Source of the DNA: Chlamydiota bacterium | GTDB taxonomy: Bacteria > Chlamydiota > Chlamydiia > Chlamydiales > SM23-39 | Direction of reading: 5' to 3' | Assembly: GCA_027449725.1 (NCBI GenBank) | Contig: DAIDLB010000235.1 | Coordinates: 1-7,023 of the forward strand | Length of the DNA stretch: 7,023 nt | Shown: piece after piece, positions 1 through 5,403 of the stretch | Layout: the number at the start of each line of letters is the position of its first letter | How positions within the stretch are numbered: the stretch's first letter is position 1 | The notes under the pieces: model-generated | Databases searched by the model: none | What the model saw: only the letters and a program-made list of their open reading frames with translations | Told to the model about the DNA's origin: nothing | Program-made: the position numbers and the translations under genes

Positions 1-19
1 TGGGGGACGGAGTCCCCCA
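1..19 (-). terminator. Probable Rho-independent terminator hairpin of the MFS transporter gene (T-tract beyond window edge)
   Basis: Positions 1-8 (TGGGGGAC) and 12-19 (GTCCCCCA) are perfectly complementary, giving an 8-bp, very GC-rich stem with a 3-nt loop. It lies 8 nt beyond the transporter stop codon, read on the minus strand. The T-run expected after the stem would fall to the left of base 1 and cannot be seen, so the terminator call is an inference from the hairpin and its position. Confidence 0.6.
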
Positions 20-27
20 AGATTGTT

Positions 28-1287
28 TCAATTTTTTCCGAACAGTTCTTTTTTGTGAAAGTAGCCGTAGATGAGTCCGGCGACGAGGATGAATCCGCCT
101 CCCATCAAGACGGGCATTTTGTGATAGATCCCGATGAGAGAGCCTGAGAGGAGGGGCGCGATTGTCCATCCGAGAGACTGCACCGACTGAAAGATCCCAA
201 GCACTTCGCCTTGCCTCTCTTTGCTGGCCCAGTTGGAGACCATCGCCGTTGCTGTGGGGAAGACGAGCGAGACCAGGTAGATTAGGAGGGGGAGATAGAC
301 CCAGAGAAGGAGGCTGTTTTCGATCGCGAGGAAGAGGAAGATATAGCCTCCGGCGAGAGCGAGGGCGAAGAAGAGCACCTGCTCGGAGCGAAATCTTTTG
401 AGGGCGGGGAGGATGAGGACGCCTGTGCTGAAGGCGTACCAGAGGGCGGAATAGCCGTAGAAGTAGCCGATATGCTCGGCGTGGAAGTCGAACTGGTTGA
501 TGAGGTAGATGGAGACGAATTCGAAATAGTACGACCAGCCGAAGACAAAGAGGAAGATCGAAAGCATGAGGATCCGGATCCCCTTCATGTGAAAGGCCTT
601 TTTCAGGTCGTGGACCGCGCTTAGGAGGCTGGCCCTTTCCTGAGAAGAGCTTTGGTTTGTTTCGGGAAAGAAGATGGCGATGAGGAGGAAGCTGACGGCG
701 CAAGAGAGGGCGGCGATCCAAAAGGGGAGGGTGGCCGCGCTCTCATGAAAGAGGGTGGGGCTGGAGAAGATGCCGCCGAGAACGGGGCCGAGGGCGAGGC
801 CGATGCCAAGGGACATGTTGAAGAGGCCAAAGGTTTTCGACTTCTCTTCCGGAAGGCTGAGGTCGGCGATGGCGGCCTGGACGACGGCGGTGTTGCCTGC
901 GGAGGCGCCGACGGCGATGCGCGAGATGAGGAGGAGGAGGATGTTCATGCCGAAGATGCCGAGAAGCGAGAGGAGATAGCCGGCGGTGCCGATCGAGAGG
1001 CTGGCGAGAAGCACTTTTTTCCGTCCGATCCGATCCGAGATCTTTCCCAGGATCGGCCCGAAGAGGAACTGCGAGAAGGAGAGGAGCGAGAGGAGGAGGC
1101 CGAGATAAAATCCCCGCTGCATGTCAGAGGCGTTTGGAGAGAGAAGAGGGGAGTCGGGGCGGAAGAGAAGATGGGAGAAGATTGGGTAGACAAAGCCGAT
1201 GCCGATGTAGTCGATCATGGTGATCAGCATGAGGATGAAAAAAGAGACCTTCTTTCTCCACGCCTTCAGATCTGCGCCGGTTTCCAT
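28..1287 (-). CDS. Major facilitator superfamily transporter, TetA/multidrug-efflux-like (probable drug:H+ antiporter)
   Basis: This 419-residue inner-membrane protein has the hydrophobic pattern of a 12-helix MFS carrier. After a short basic N-terminus, helix 1 carries DYIGIGFVYPIF (about residues 26-37). The family's motif A, GKISDRIGRKK (about 81-91), sits in the loop between helices 2 and 3. The helix-4 arginine segment SRIAVGASAG follows (near 122-131), then the antiporter motif C, GIGLALGPVLGG (about 161-172). Motif C points to an exporter exchanging a small molecule for protons, as in TetA and related drug pumps; the substrate cannot be told. I chose the ATG at 1287 because TAGGAG lies 8 nt upstream of it. 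An in-frame GTG at 1311 would add eight residues but would place that ribosome binding site inside the gene. It is transcribed alone, divergently from the tRNA genes, and is followed by a hairpin. Confidence 0.88.
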   Translation of the reverse strand: METGADLKAWRKKVSFFILMLITMIDYIGIGFVYPIFSHLLFRPDSPLLSPNASDMQRGFYLGLLLSLLSFSQFLFGPILGKISDRIGRKKVLLASLSIGTAGYLLSLLGIFGMNILLLLISRIAVGASAGNTAVVQAAIADLSLPEEKSKTFGLFNMSLGIGLALGPVLGGIFSSPTLFHESAATLPFWIAALSCAVSFLLIAIFFPETNQSSSQERASLLSAVHDLKKAFHMKGIRILMLSIFLFVFGWSYYFEFVSIYLINQFDFHAEHIGYFYGYSALWYAFSTGVLILPALKRFRSEQVLFFALALAGGYIFLFLAIENSLLLWVYLPLLIYLVSLVFPTATAMVSNWASKERQGEVLGIFQSVQSLGWTIAPLLSGSLIGIYHKMPVLMGGGFILVAGLIYGYFHKKELFGKN

Positions 1288-1380
1288 CGGTTTTGCTCCT
1301 ATTCGGCACACTACAGACCTCGAAAAATATGTGTAAAGATTTTTTGAAAAACACTTTTTTCAGAGGAGAAAGCAGAAAAG

Positions 1381-1410
1381 TTGAGAATAAATCGCTTGTC
1401 ATGGTACGAT
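1381..1410 (+). promoter_or_regulatory. Candidate sigma70-type promoter for the two tRNA genes
   Basis: TTGAGA (1381-1386) is an acceptable -35 element. After 18 nt comes TACGAT (1405-1410), which carries the extended -10 dinucleotide TG at 1402-1403. Transcription would begin near 1417, about 12 nt before the first tRNA base. Seen by eye only; TTGTCA at 1396 is a possible competing -35 but has no good partner. Confidence 0.5.
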
Positions 1411-1428
1411 TTGACGCATCTTACCCAT

Positions 1429-1501
1429 CGCGGGGTGGAGCAGTGGTTAGCTCGTTGGGCTCATAACCCAAAGGTCGTAGGTTCGAGTCCTACCCCCGCT
1501 A
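1429..1501 (+). tRNA. Initiator tRNA-fMet, anticodon CAT
   Basis: A complete 73-nt cloverleaf. Acceptor strands are 1429-1435 and 1494-1500, the D stem is GAGC/GCTC, the anticodon stem is TTGGG/CCCAA with loop CTCATAA (anticodon 1462-1464), and the T arm is GTAGG-TTCGAGT-CCTAC. Three features identify it as the initiator: positions 1 and 72 do not pair (C1 opposite U72), three consecutive G-C pairs end the anticodon stem, and an A11-U24 pair lies in the D stem. These are known determinants for formylation and P-site entry. The discriminator is A at 1501; CCA is not encoded and must be added by nucleotidyltransferase. U72 is a variant of the more usual A72. It is probably co-transcribed with the tRNA starting 10 nt downstream. 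Confidence 0.95.
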
Positions 1502-1511
1502 ATTTTCATCT

Positions 1512-1584
1512 GGCGGTATAGCTCAGTTGGTAGAGCAGCGGAATCATAATCCGCCTGTCGCTGGTTCAAGTCCGGCTACCGTCA
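1512..1584 (+). tRNA. tRNA with CAT anticodon, most likely elongator tRNA-Met
   Basis: A complete 73-nt cloverleaf: acceptor GGCGGTA (1512-1518) with TACCGTC (1577-1583, one G-U pair), D stem GCTC/GAGC, anticodon stem GCGGA/TCCGC around loop ATCATAA, and T arm GCTGG-TTCAAGT-CCGGC. The discriminator is A1584 and no CCA is encoded. Position 1 pairs with 72 and the D stem has C11-G24, so it is not an initiator. A CAT anticodon can also belong to tRNA-Ile2, whose C34 is converted to lysidine. The body resembles elongator tRNA-Met genes I recall from Bacteroidetes-like bacteria, but the variable/T-arm segment also resembles tRNA-Ile2, so the amino acid is inferred. It follows tRNA-fMet after a 10-nt spacer, suggesting a shared transcript. 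Confidence 0.9.
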
Positions 1585-1667
1585 ACGTTCAGGGCGTACC
1601 CGATACCCAAAAACCTCATAGTCGCAGTCACGATATGAATTTGTGACGGTCAGGGCCTTCTAAAAAG

Positions 1668-1702
1668 AAAAACCGGATTCCTGTCGAGTTACTGGCTTTT
1701 TT
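1668..1702 (+). terminator. Weak candidate terminator for the tRNA transcript
   Basis: AAAAACCGG (1668-1676) can pair imperfectly with CTGGCTTTTT (from 1692), with one bulged C and one G-T pair, and the 3' side runs into six T's (1697-1702). The stem is mostly A-T, so stability is poor. It is the only T-run with a facing complementary stretch in the gene-free gap 1585-1714, in which I see no other gene or RNA. Confidence 0.3.
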
Positions 1703-1714
1703 CAGATCTGGTGG

Positions 1715-1753
1715 AAATAAAATGAGCCGCACAAGAGTTGCGCGGCCCTCATT
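1715..1753 (-). terminator. Strong Rho-independent terminator of the 308-residue protein gene
   Basis: On the minus strand, AATGAG pairs with CTCATT and CCGCGCAA pairs with TTGTGCGG (one G-T pair). This gives 14 bp interrupted only by a two-base GG bulge, closed by a 3-nt loop and followed by TTTTATTT (complement of 1715-1722). It begins 3 nt beyond the TAA stop codon at 1757-1759. The T-rich tail lies only on the minus-strand side, so it acts in that direction. Confidence 0.85.
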
Positions 1754-1756
1754 ACA

Positions 1757-2683
1757 TTAGAGTCTATAGGCTTGCTTACTTAGTTCATTCAATCTATTTT
1801 CCGCCGCAGACTTCTCTGTCGCGAGAACAATAGCATCAGCATTTTCGATGATAAAGGCCCCAACTCTTGGCTTGGACGCTTTTTCAGCAATAACATCCGG
1901 GCCCTCGTCTGGTTTAGGAGACTTTTCTTTTTCATCACCAATAGTGCTTATCTGATCGTTGGGTGACAATGTTCTGGTTATCTGCATGTTAAAGCCAGAT
2001 AGGTTTAAAGCGTAAGATGTCAATTTGTTGTTTTCTGCATTTTTAGCTATTTCATTTAATAATCGAATATAGCGAACTGTCAGCGAGGCATTTTCAGGAT
2101 TTAATAATTTGACGATTTCAGCTACGGCGCTGGGGTTTTTATCGTCAATTAGGTTTTGAATGCGAGCATAATCAGACCTTTTAAGGTTGTCTTGAAGAAT
2201 GGAAACATCGGTATTAAAAATGCGCTTCAGAGCAAGGAAAAGATCGTTAACAGAGGCCTCCGGAACGTTTTCACCAGCAACCAGTTTGTTGATATTGGCG
2301 TTATTTCCATTAACTCTTCCCAATCCCTCAAATTCCGTCACCTCAGCTAGTCTGGACTCAAGAACGGATAATATTTTTGCCGCATTTTCTTTCGCATTAG
2401 ACTGCGGTAGATTTGGGACAGCCTGAATTTGTATTGGTTCAACTTGCTTCTTTGATGCTCGATCCATCAGGGCGTTAATCGCAAAGGTTGCCAGGGCGGC
2501 AAAAGCTCCAACTACTGCACCGGCGACTGCTCCTGCCAGAATGCCGATGGGGCCAAAGGCTACGCCAGCGACGGCTCCCAAAACAGCGCCACCTGCGACG
2601 CTCGTGAGGATAAGTGCTTTTTTATTAGCTTCAGGTTGTGTTATAGGAAGCGGACTGTCATTACTAGTAATTGGTCTTGGCAT
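1757..2683 (-). CDS. Unrecognised protein with N-terminal bilobed hydrophobic (glycine-zipper) hairpin; possible inclusion-membrane or type III secreted effector
   Basis: I do not recognise this 308-residue protein. Residues 1-22 are polar and rich in Ser, Pro, Thr and Asn. Residues 24-70 form two hydrophobic stretches rich in Gly and Ala (about 24-43 and 47-70) separated by a short GPIG turn, a glycine-zipper-like helical hairpin. The remaining 235 residues are hydrophilic and largely helical by composition, with repeated Asn/Ala/Lys/Leu segments and an acidic, Lys/Pro-rich linker near 249-275. A short polar head, paired membrane segments and a long soluble tail is the layout of chlamydial Inc proteins, which are exported by type III secretion into the host vacuole membrane. 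That assignment is inference; other glycine-zipper membrane proteins look similar. AAGGA sits 7 nt before the ATG. The gene is clearly AT-richer than its neighbours and has its own promoter and terminator, so transfer or fast divergence is plausible. Confidence 0.8.
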   Translation of the reverse strand: MPRPITSNDSPLPITQPEANKKALILTSVAGGAVLGAVAGVAFGPIGILAGAVAGAVVGAFAALATFAINALMDRASKKQVEPIQIQAVPNLPQSNAKENAAKILSVLESRLAEVTEFEGLGRVNGNNANINKLVAGENVPEASVNDLFLALKRIFNTDVSILQDNLKRSDYARIQNLIDDKNPSAVAEIVKLLNPENASLTVRYIRLLNEIAKNAENNKLTSYALNLSGFNMQITRTLSPNDQISTIGDEKEKSPKPDEGPDVIAEKASKPRVGAFIIENADAIVLATEKSAAENRLNELSKQAYRL

Positions 2684-2731
2684 TTTTATTTCCTTGTTTT
2701 GATGATAGTATTTCTAGTTTATAACAAAGAA

Positions 2732-2737
2732 ATTATA
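2732..2737 (-). promoter_or_regulatory. Candidate -10 element of the 308-residue protein gene
   Basis: The minus strand reads a perfect TATAAT here, about 48 nt upstream of the start codon, in a strongly AT-rich stretch (2700-2767). No convincing TTGACA-like -35 lies at the usual distance. A second hexamer, TATAAA (complement of 2718-2723), is an alternative -10. Transcription from the first would give a 5' leader of roughly 40 nt. Confidence 0.4.
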
Positions 2738-2759
2738 AAGTAAAGATAAAAATGATTTT

Positions 2760-2797
2760 GAAATAATAACCCCCCTCTTATATTCAAAAAGGGGGTT
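2760..2797 (-). terminator. Rho-independent terminator of fabI
   Basis: AACCCCC (2768-2774) and GGGGGTT (2791-2797) form a 7-bp stem around a 16-nt AT-rich loop. On the minus strand the stem is followed by ATTATTT, a moderately T-rich tail. It starts 5 nt after the fabI TGA (2803-2805). The large loop and broken T-run make it weaker than the terminator at 1715-1753. Confidence 0.65.
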
Positions 2798-2802
2798 AAA
2801 AA

Positions 2803-3738
2803 TCAGCAGGTTGCGGACGCTTCCTGATAGATCGGGTTTTTTTGCAAAGAGAGGCTGTCGACCGACATCCCCATGGCGTGGAGGCCGTTATCGACGTAGA
2901 GAACCTCTCCGGTGATCGCCGAGGCGAGAGGGGAGAGGAGGAACAGTGCCGCATTGGCCACTTCTTCCGAATCGAGGTCTTTTTCTTTCAGCGGAGCGTT
3001 TGCTTTCGAGTAGGAGATCATGTCTTCGATCATGCCGATCGCTTTGGCTGCACGGCTCTTATGCGGCCCTGCAGAGATCGCGTTGACGCGGACGCCCCAC
3101 TTGCGCCCGGCTTCCCAGGCCAGCGTTCTCGTATCGCTCTCGAGCGCTGCTTTGGCCGAACTCATCCCGCCGCCGTAGCCCGGGATCGCCCGCATGGAAG
3201 CGATATAGCTGAGGGTCAATACCGCCGCATCTTTTGAGAGGATGGGTCCGAAGTGGGAGAGGAGGCTTACGAATGAGTATGAAGAAGCGCTCATCGCCGC
3301 CAGATAGCCTTGGCGCGAGGTGTCGAGAAGGCTCTTCGTAACCTCTGGGGCATTGGCCAGGGAGTGGACGAGGATATCGATTTCGCCAAAATCTTTCTTT
3401 ACCTGCTCCGCCACTTCTGAAACGGTGTAGTGGCTCAGCTCGGCATACCGCTTGTTTTCACGAACCGCAGCCGGCACGTCTTCCGGACGGTCGAAAGCCG
3501 CGTCGATCGGATAGAGTTTGCTGTACTCCAGCATGCCGCCGTTTTCGAGCTTCCTCGACTCGTCAAATTTGCCCGCCTTCCAGGAGGTGGTAAAAATTTT
3601 TACGATAGGGGCCCATGTGCCGATCAGGATCTCCGCGCCCGCTTCATGGAGCGCTTTGGCGATCACCCAGCCGAAGCCGTGGTCGTCGCCAATTCCTGCG
3701 ATAAATGCCTTTTTGCCTTTTAAATTGATGCCGCGCAT
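2803..3738 (-). CDS. fabI: Enoyl-[acyl-carrier-protein] reductase (NADH), plant/chlamydial type
   Basis: FabI reduces trans-2-enoyl-ACP to acyl-ACP, the last step of each cycle of type II fatty-acid synthesis in the cytoplasm. This 311-residue protein belongs to the short-chain dehydrogenase superfamily. The nucleotide-binding segment [10 protein letters not shown] is at 15-24. An extra stretch of about 30 residues (near 47-75, around [24 protein letters not shown]) is the insertion typical of plant, apicomplexan and chlamydial enzymes. HSLANAPE is at 125-132. The catalytic set is Tyr178, Tyr188 and Lys196, within [16 protein letters not shown] and the following MSSAK; the Tyr-x7-Lys spacing is the plant-type variant of E. 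coli Tyr-x6-Lys. NAISAGP (219-225) and [11 protein letters not shown] (275-285) are further family motifs. All catalytic residues are present. The ATG at 3738 has only a modest GGA upstream but gives the expected N-terminus. The gene stands alone, divergent from parA, with its own promoter and terminator. Confidence 0.97.
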   Translation of the reverse strand: MRGINLKGKKAFIAGIGDDHGFGWVIAKALHEAGAEILIGTWAPIVKIFTTSWKAGKFDESRKLENGGMLEYSKLYPIDAAFDRPEDVPAAVRENKRYAELSHYTVSEVAEQVKKDFGEIDILVHSLANAPEVTKSLLDTSRQGYLAAMSASSYSFVSLLSHFGPILSKDAAVLTLSYIASMRAIPGYGGGMSSAKAALESDTRTLAWEAGRKWGVRVNAISAGPHKSRAAKAIGMIEDMISYSKANAPLKEKDLDSEEVANAALFLLSPLASAITGEVLYVDNGLHAMGMSVDSLSLQKNPIYQEASATC

Positions 3739-3765
3739 AGATAATTCCGTTTTTGTTGCGATCTA

Positions 3766-3774
3766 GTTATACCA
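3766..3774 (-). promoter_or_regulatory. Extended -10 promoter element of fabI
   Basis: The minus strand reads TGGTATAAC here, an extended -10 (TGn followed by TATAAC), 27 nt upstream of the fabI ATG. Transcription would start near 3759, leaving a leader of about 20 nt. The -35 region (around 3789-3797) holds only TTCAAG/TCAAGG-like hexamers, consistent with reliance on the TG extension. Confidence 0.45.
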
Positions 3775-3828
3775 GATTGAGGCTGTTCCTTGAAAGTAAA
3801 AACCACAACCCTATATGTAAATTTTCCC

Positions 3829-3858
3829 TTGTCACTCGTCTCCTCACTGAGCTATAGA
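3829..3858 (+). promoter_or_regulatory. Candidate sigma70-type promoter of the parA-like gene
   Basis: TTGTCA (3829-3834) and TATAGA (3853-3858) are separated by 18 nt, each matching five of six consensus bases. Transcription would start near 3865. The ribosome binding site AGGGAG (3871-3876) follows, 5 nt before the ATG at 3882. Confidence 0.55.
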
Positions 3859-3881
3859 TAGATTAAATTGAGGGAGCTTGC

Positions 3882-4655
3882 ATGCGAACCATAGCGATTG
3901 TCAATCAGAAGGGCGGGTCTGGAAAGACGACGACCGCGGTGAACCTGGCCGCCACGCTGGCGGAAGCGGGGAAAAAAGTGCTGCTGATCGATCTCGACCC
4001 GCAAGCCTCCGCCTCGATGTGGTATGGACTCAAAGAAAAGGGGAAGGCCCTCTACGACGTCCTCACAGGCGAGGCCGGCCTCGAGACCGCGATTGAAAAG
4101 AGTTCCGTAGACAGCCTCGATCTGGTTCCTTCTTCACCTCTCCTCGCTGGAGTTGAAAAAGCGCTTGCCAACGAAGTCGCCTCGGAGACGATCCTGAAAA
4201 ACAAGCTTTTCCGCCTCCAGCAAAAACCGTGGGACTACCTCCTCATCGACTGTCCGCCGACGCTTGGCATCCTCTCCCTCAACGCCCTGACGACGGCCAA
4301 TGAAGTGCTCGTCCCCGTCGAGGCGCACGTCATGGCGCTTCACGGCCTCGTCCAGCTCCTCAAGACGATCAGTCTCGTCAAGCAGCGGCTCAACCCTGAT
4401 CTTGAAATCACCGGCATCCTCCCTTGCCGCGTAGACTTCCGGACAAAGCACTCCAAAGAAGTGCTCGACCAGCTCCGCGCCCGATTCGAAGGGAAAGTAT
4501 GCCAATCGGTCATCAGGGAGAACATCCGCCTCGCAGAAGCGCCGCTTCACCTGAAGCCGATCACGCACTATGACTCCGCCTGCAACGGCTCGCTCGACTA
4601 CAGAAAATTGGCTCTGGAACTGATGGGAGAAACCCCGAAAACTACTTCTTCTTGA
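3882..4655 (+). CDS. parA: ParA/Soj/MinD-superfamily partitioning ATPase
   Basis: A 257-residue deviant Walker-type P-loop ATPase. The deviant Walker A, KGGSGKTT with the signature first lysine (Lys10) and Lys15, lies at 10-17. Walker A' is LLIDLDPQAS (34-43) and Walker B is YLLIDCPPT (119-127). The order and length match ParA/Soj proteins, which dimerise with ATP, bind DNA non-specifically and move plasmid or chromosome cargo, usually stimulated by ParB. The N-terminus lacks the extra HTH domain of P1-type ParA, so it is the short Ib/Soj-like form. Chlamydiae are known to carry such genes on both plasmid (pGP5-D) and chromosome. The protein has no obvious C-terminal amphipathic MinD tail. 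No parB-like gene or parS-like centromere is seen in the window. AGGGAG precedes the ATG by 5 nt. The last 14 bases overlap a small convergent gene on the other strand. The exact cargo is unknown, so the symbol indicates family. Confidence 0.93.
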   Translation: MRTIAIVNQKGGSGKTTTAVNLAATLAEAGKKVLLIDLDPQASASMWYGLKEKGKALYDVLTGEAGLETAIEKSSVDSLDLVPSSPLLAGVEKALANEVASETILKNKLFRLQQKPWDYLLIDCPPTLGILSLNALTTANEVLVPVEAHVMALHGLVQLLKTISLVKQRLNPDLEITGILPCRVDFRTKHSKEVLDQLRARFEGKVCQSVIRENIRLAEAPLHLKPITHYDSACNGSLDYRKLALELMGETPKTTSS

Positions 4656-4788
4656 TCTTCTTGTCTACATGAGCTGCTGCTCGCCTCTGCCACCCTTCGG
4701 CAGTCAACACCCGCTCACTCACTATCTCGTGCAGGGAGCGCGCCTTGACCGGCTTCGCCTCTGCTGTTTTTTTCTTAAAGAATGCCAT
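4642..4788 (-). CDS. Small basic protein, 48 residues, convergent with and overlapping the parA 3' end
   Basis: This short reading frame runs ATG to TAG on the minus strand and encodes a very basic 48-residue product. It begins MAFFKKKTAEAKPVKARS and ends DKKIKKK, with a central segment HEIVSERVLTAEGWQRRA (about 20-37) that looks helical. I do not recognise the family. Evidence that it is real: balanced amino-acid composition with few rare residues, mostly G/C-ending codons as in neighbouring core genes, no overlap with another gene except 14 bases of parA's end, and a promoter-like sequence immediately upstream (4799-4828). Against it: its shortness and the lack of a ribosome binding site at normal spacing, which fits only if the message is nearly leaderless. 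Lysine-rich ends suggest RNA, DNA or ribosome contact, but this is inference. Confidence 0.5.
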   Translation of the reverse strand: MAFFKKKTAEAKPVKARSLHEIVSERVLTAEGWQRRAAAHVDKKIKKK

Positions 4789-4798
4789 ATTGCCAGAT

Positions 4799-4828
4799 AG
4801 CTTATCAAATCCTTCCAGAGAAGGTCAA
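4799..4828 (-). promoter_or_regulatory. Candidate promoter of the 48-residue small gene
   Basis: On the minus strand TTGACC (complement of 4823-4828) is a near-consensus -35. After 18 nt comes TAAGCT (complement of 4799-4804), preceded by the extended -10 dinucleotide TG (TGATAAGCT). The predicted transcription start is near 4792, only about 4 nt before the ATG, which implies a nearly leaderless message. The -35 sits inside a small dyad, AAGGT-CA-ACCTT (4821-4832), which could be an operator. Confidence 0.4.
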
Positions 4829-4860
4829 CCTTAAAAATTGCTTTAGCTGAATGTTCAACC
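4821..4860. repeat. Operator-like direct repeats between the divergent small gene and XRE gene
   Basis: GGTCAACC (4823-4830) recurs as GTTCAACC (4853-4860), seven of eight bases alike and exactly 30 bp apart, about three helical turns. The first copy lies in a near-palindrome, AAGGT-CA-ACCTT (4821-4832). The second overlaps another short dyad, TGAA-TG-TTCA (4848-4857). Position between divergent genes, one coding an XRE repressor-like protein, suggests autoregulation; this is inference and the repeats are short. Confidence 0.3.
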
Positions 4861-4942
4861 ACTCCTATTTCCAGAGAGTGTACCGCAAAGATTTTTTGAT
4901 GTATTGTCACCAATTCTCAGTGTGGAATTTCTTCAAAGGTAT

Positions 4943-5278
4943 ATGGACTTTGGCAAGCGGCTTGCAGCTCTTAGAAAAGAAAGAAAATTCAGTCAGCGTG
5001 AGTTGGCTGACAGGATCAAAATGCATGTGGTGCAGATCCAAAGATATGAAACCGGCAAATCACAACCCACCTTAGATGTCATCCGTAATTTGGCTGTTGT
5101 GCTGGGTGTGACAACTGATAGCCTCATTTTTGGGAAGGGAGAGCGCGATCCTGATGAAGATCTGCGCTTGCAGTTTGATATGGTCAAGCAGTTCAGTCCA
5201 GAAGAAAAGAAGATAGCCAAAGCAGTGTTGGAAGGGCTAATTCTCAAGAACGCTGCGAAAAGATGGGGGGATTCCTGA
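4943..5278 (+). CDS. XRE-family helix-turn-helix transcriptional regulator
   Basis: A 111-residue cytoplasmic DNA-binding protein. The cro/cI-type helix-turn-helix spans about residues 5-60: FGKRLAALRKERKFSQRELADRI leads into the recognition region MHVVQIQRYETGKSQPTLDVI and then NLAVVLGVTTDSLIFG. The tail (about 66-111: DPDEDLRLQFDMVKQF, then EEKKIAKAVLEGLILKNAAKRW) matches a widespread stand-alone repressor type that I recall from integrative elements and plasmids, where the last part likely mediates dimerisation. I chose the ATG at 4943 because the family usually begins just before FGKRL. The start has AAAGG only 3 nt upstream; a TTG at 4904 or GTG at 4922 could extend the protein by 13 or 7 residues but neither has a ribosome binding site. 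No adjacent toxin gene is visible. Its base composition is somewhat AT-richer than parA and the phosphofructokinase gene. Confidence 0.88.
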   Translation: MDFGKRLAALRKERKFSQRELADRIKMHVVQIQRYETGKSQPTLDVIRNLAVVLGVTTDSLIFGKGERDPDEDLRLQFDMVKQFSPEEKKIAKAVLEGLILKNAAKRWGDS

Positions 5279-5358
5279 TTGGCTGTCAAGAAGCAGGTGT
5301 GCTGTATCCCTTCTTTCCTAAAAGTTGTTTGTCTGGATGCGTCTATCCGCTCTTGGGC

Positions 5359-5389
5359 ATGAGCCATTGAATCCCGTTCTATAACTCAT
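5359..5389. repeat. 31-bp imperfect dyad, copy 1 of a 45-bp-period tandem pair
   Basis: Left arm ATGAGCCATTGAA (5359-5371) and right arm TTCTATAACTCAT (5377-5389) are inverted copies matching at 10 of 13 positions around a 5-bp centre (TCCCG). The same layout recurs 45 bp downstream. It lies in the 213-bp gap between the XRE gene and the phosphofructokinase gene, which shows no other gene. The right arm contains TATAAC, which resembles a -10 hexamer. Confidence 0.65.
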
Positions 5390-5403
5390 ATTTCTGACGA
5401 AAC

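Noticed and set aside
1335..1347. 13-mer AAAGATTTTTTGA shared with 4887-4899
   Set aside because: Low-complexity AT-rich sequence with no shared context around it; not convincing as an attachment site or repeat.
652..1347. Long plus-strand open frame of 231 codons over the transporter gene
   Set aside because: It is antisense to a clear MFS gene, and its Glu/Gly/Asp-rich product is the usual shadow of a GC-rich membrane-protein gene.
1338..1362. AT-only hairpin TGAAAAA/TTTTTCA upstream of the transporter as a terminator or operator
   Set aside because: Seven nearly all A-T pairs in an A/T-run region, with no following T-tract in either direction.
1627..1647. Inverted repeat GTCAC/GTGAC downstream of the tRNA genes
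   Set aside because: Five base pairs with an 11-nt loop and no T-tract; expected by chance in a gap of this size.
5288..5315. AAGAAG/CTTCTT hairpin after the XRE gene as a terminator
   Set aside because: Only 6 bp, mostly A-T at the ends, with a 16-nt loop and no real T-run.
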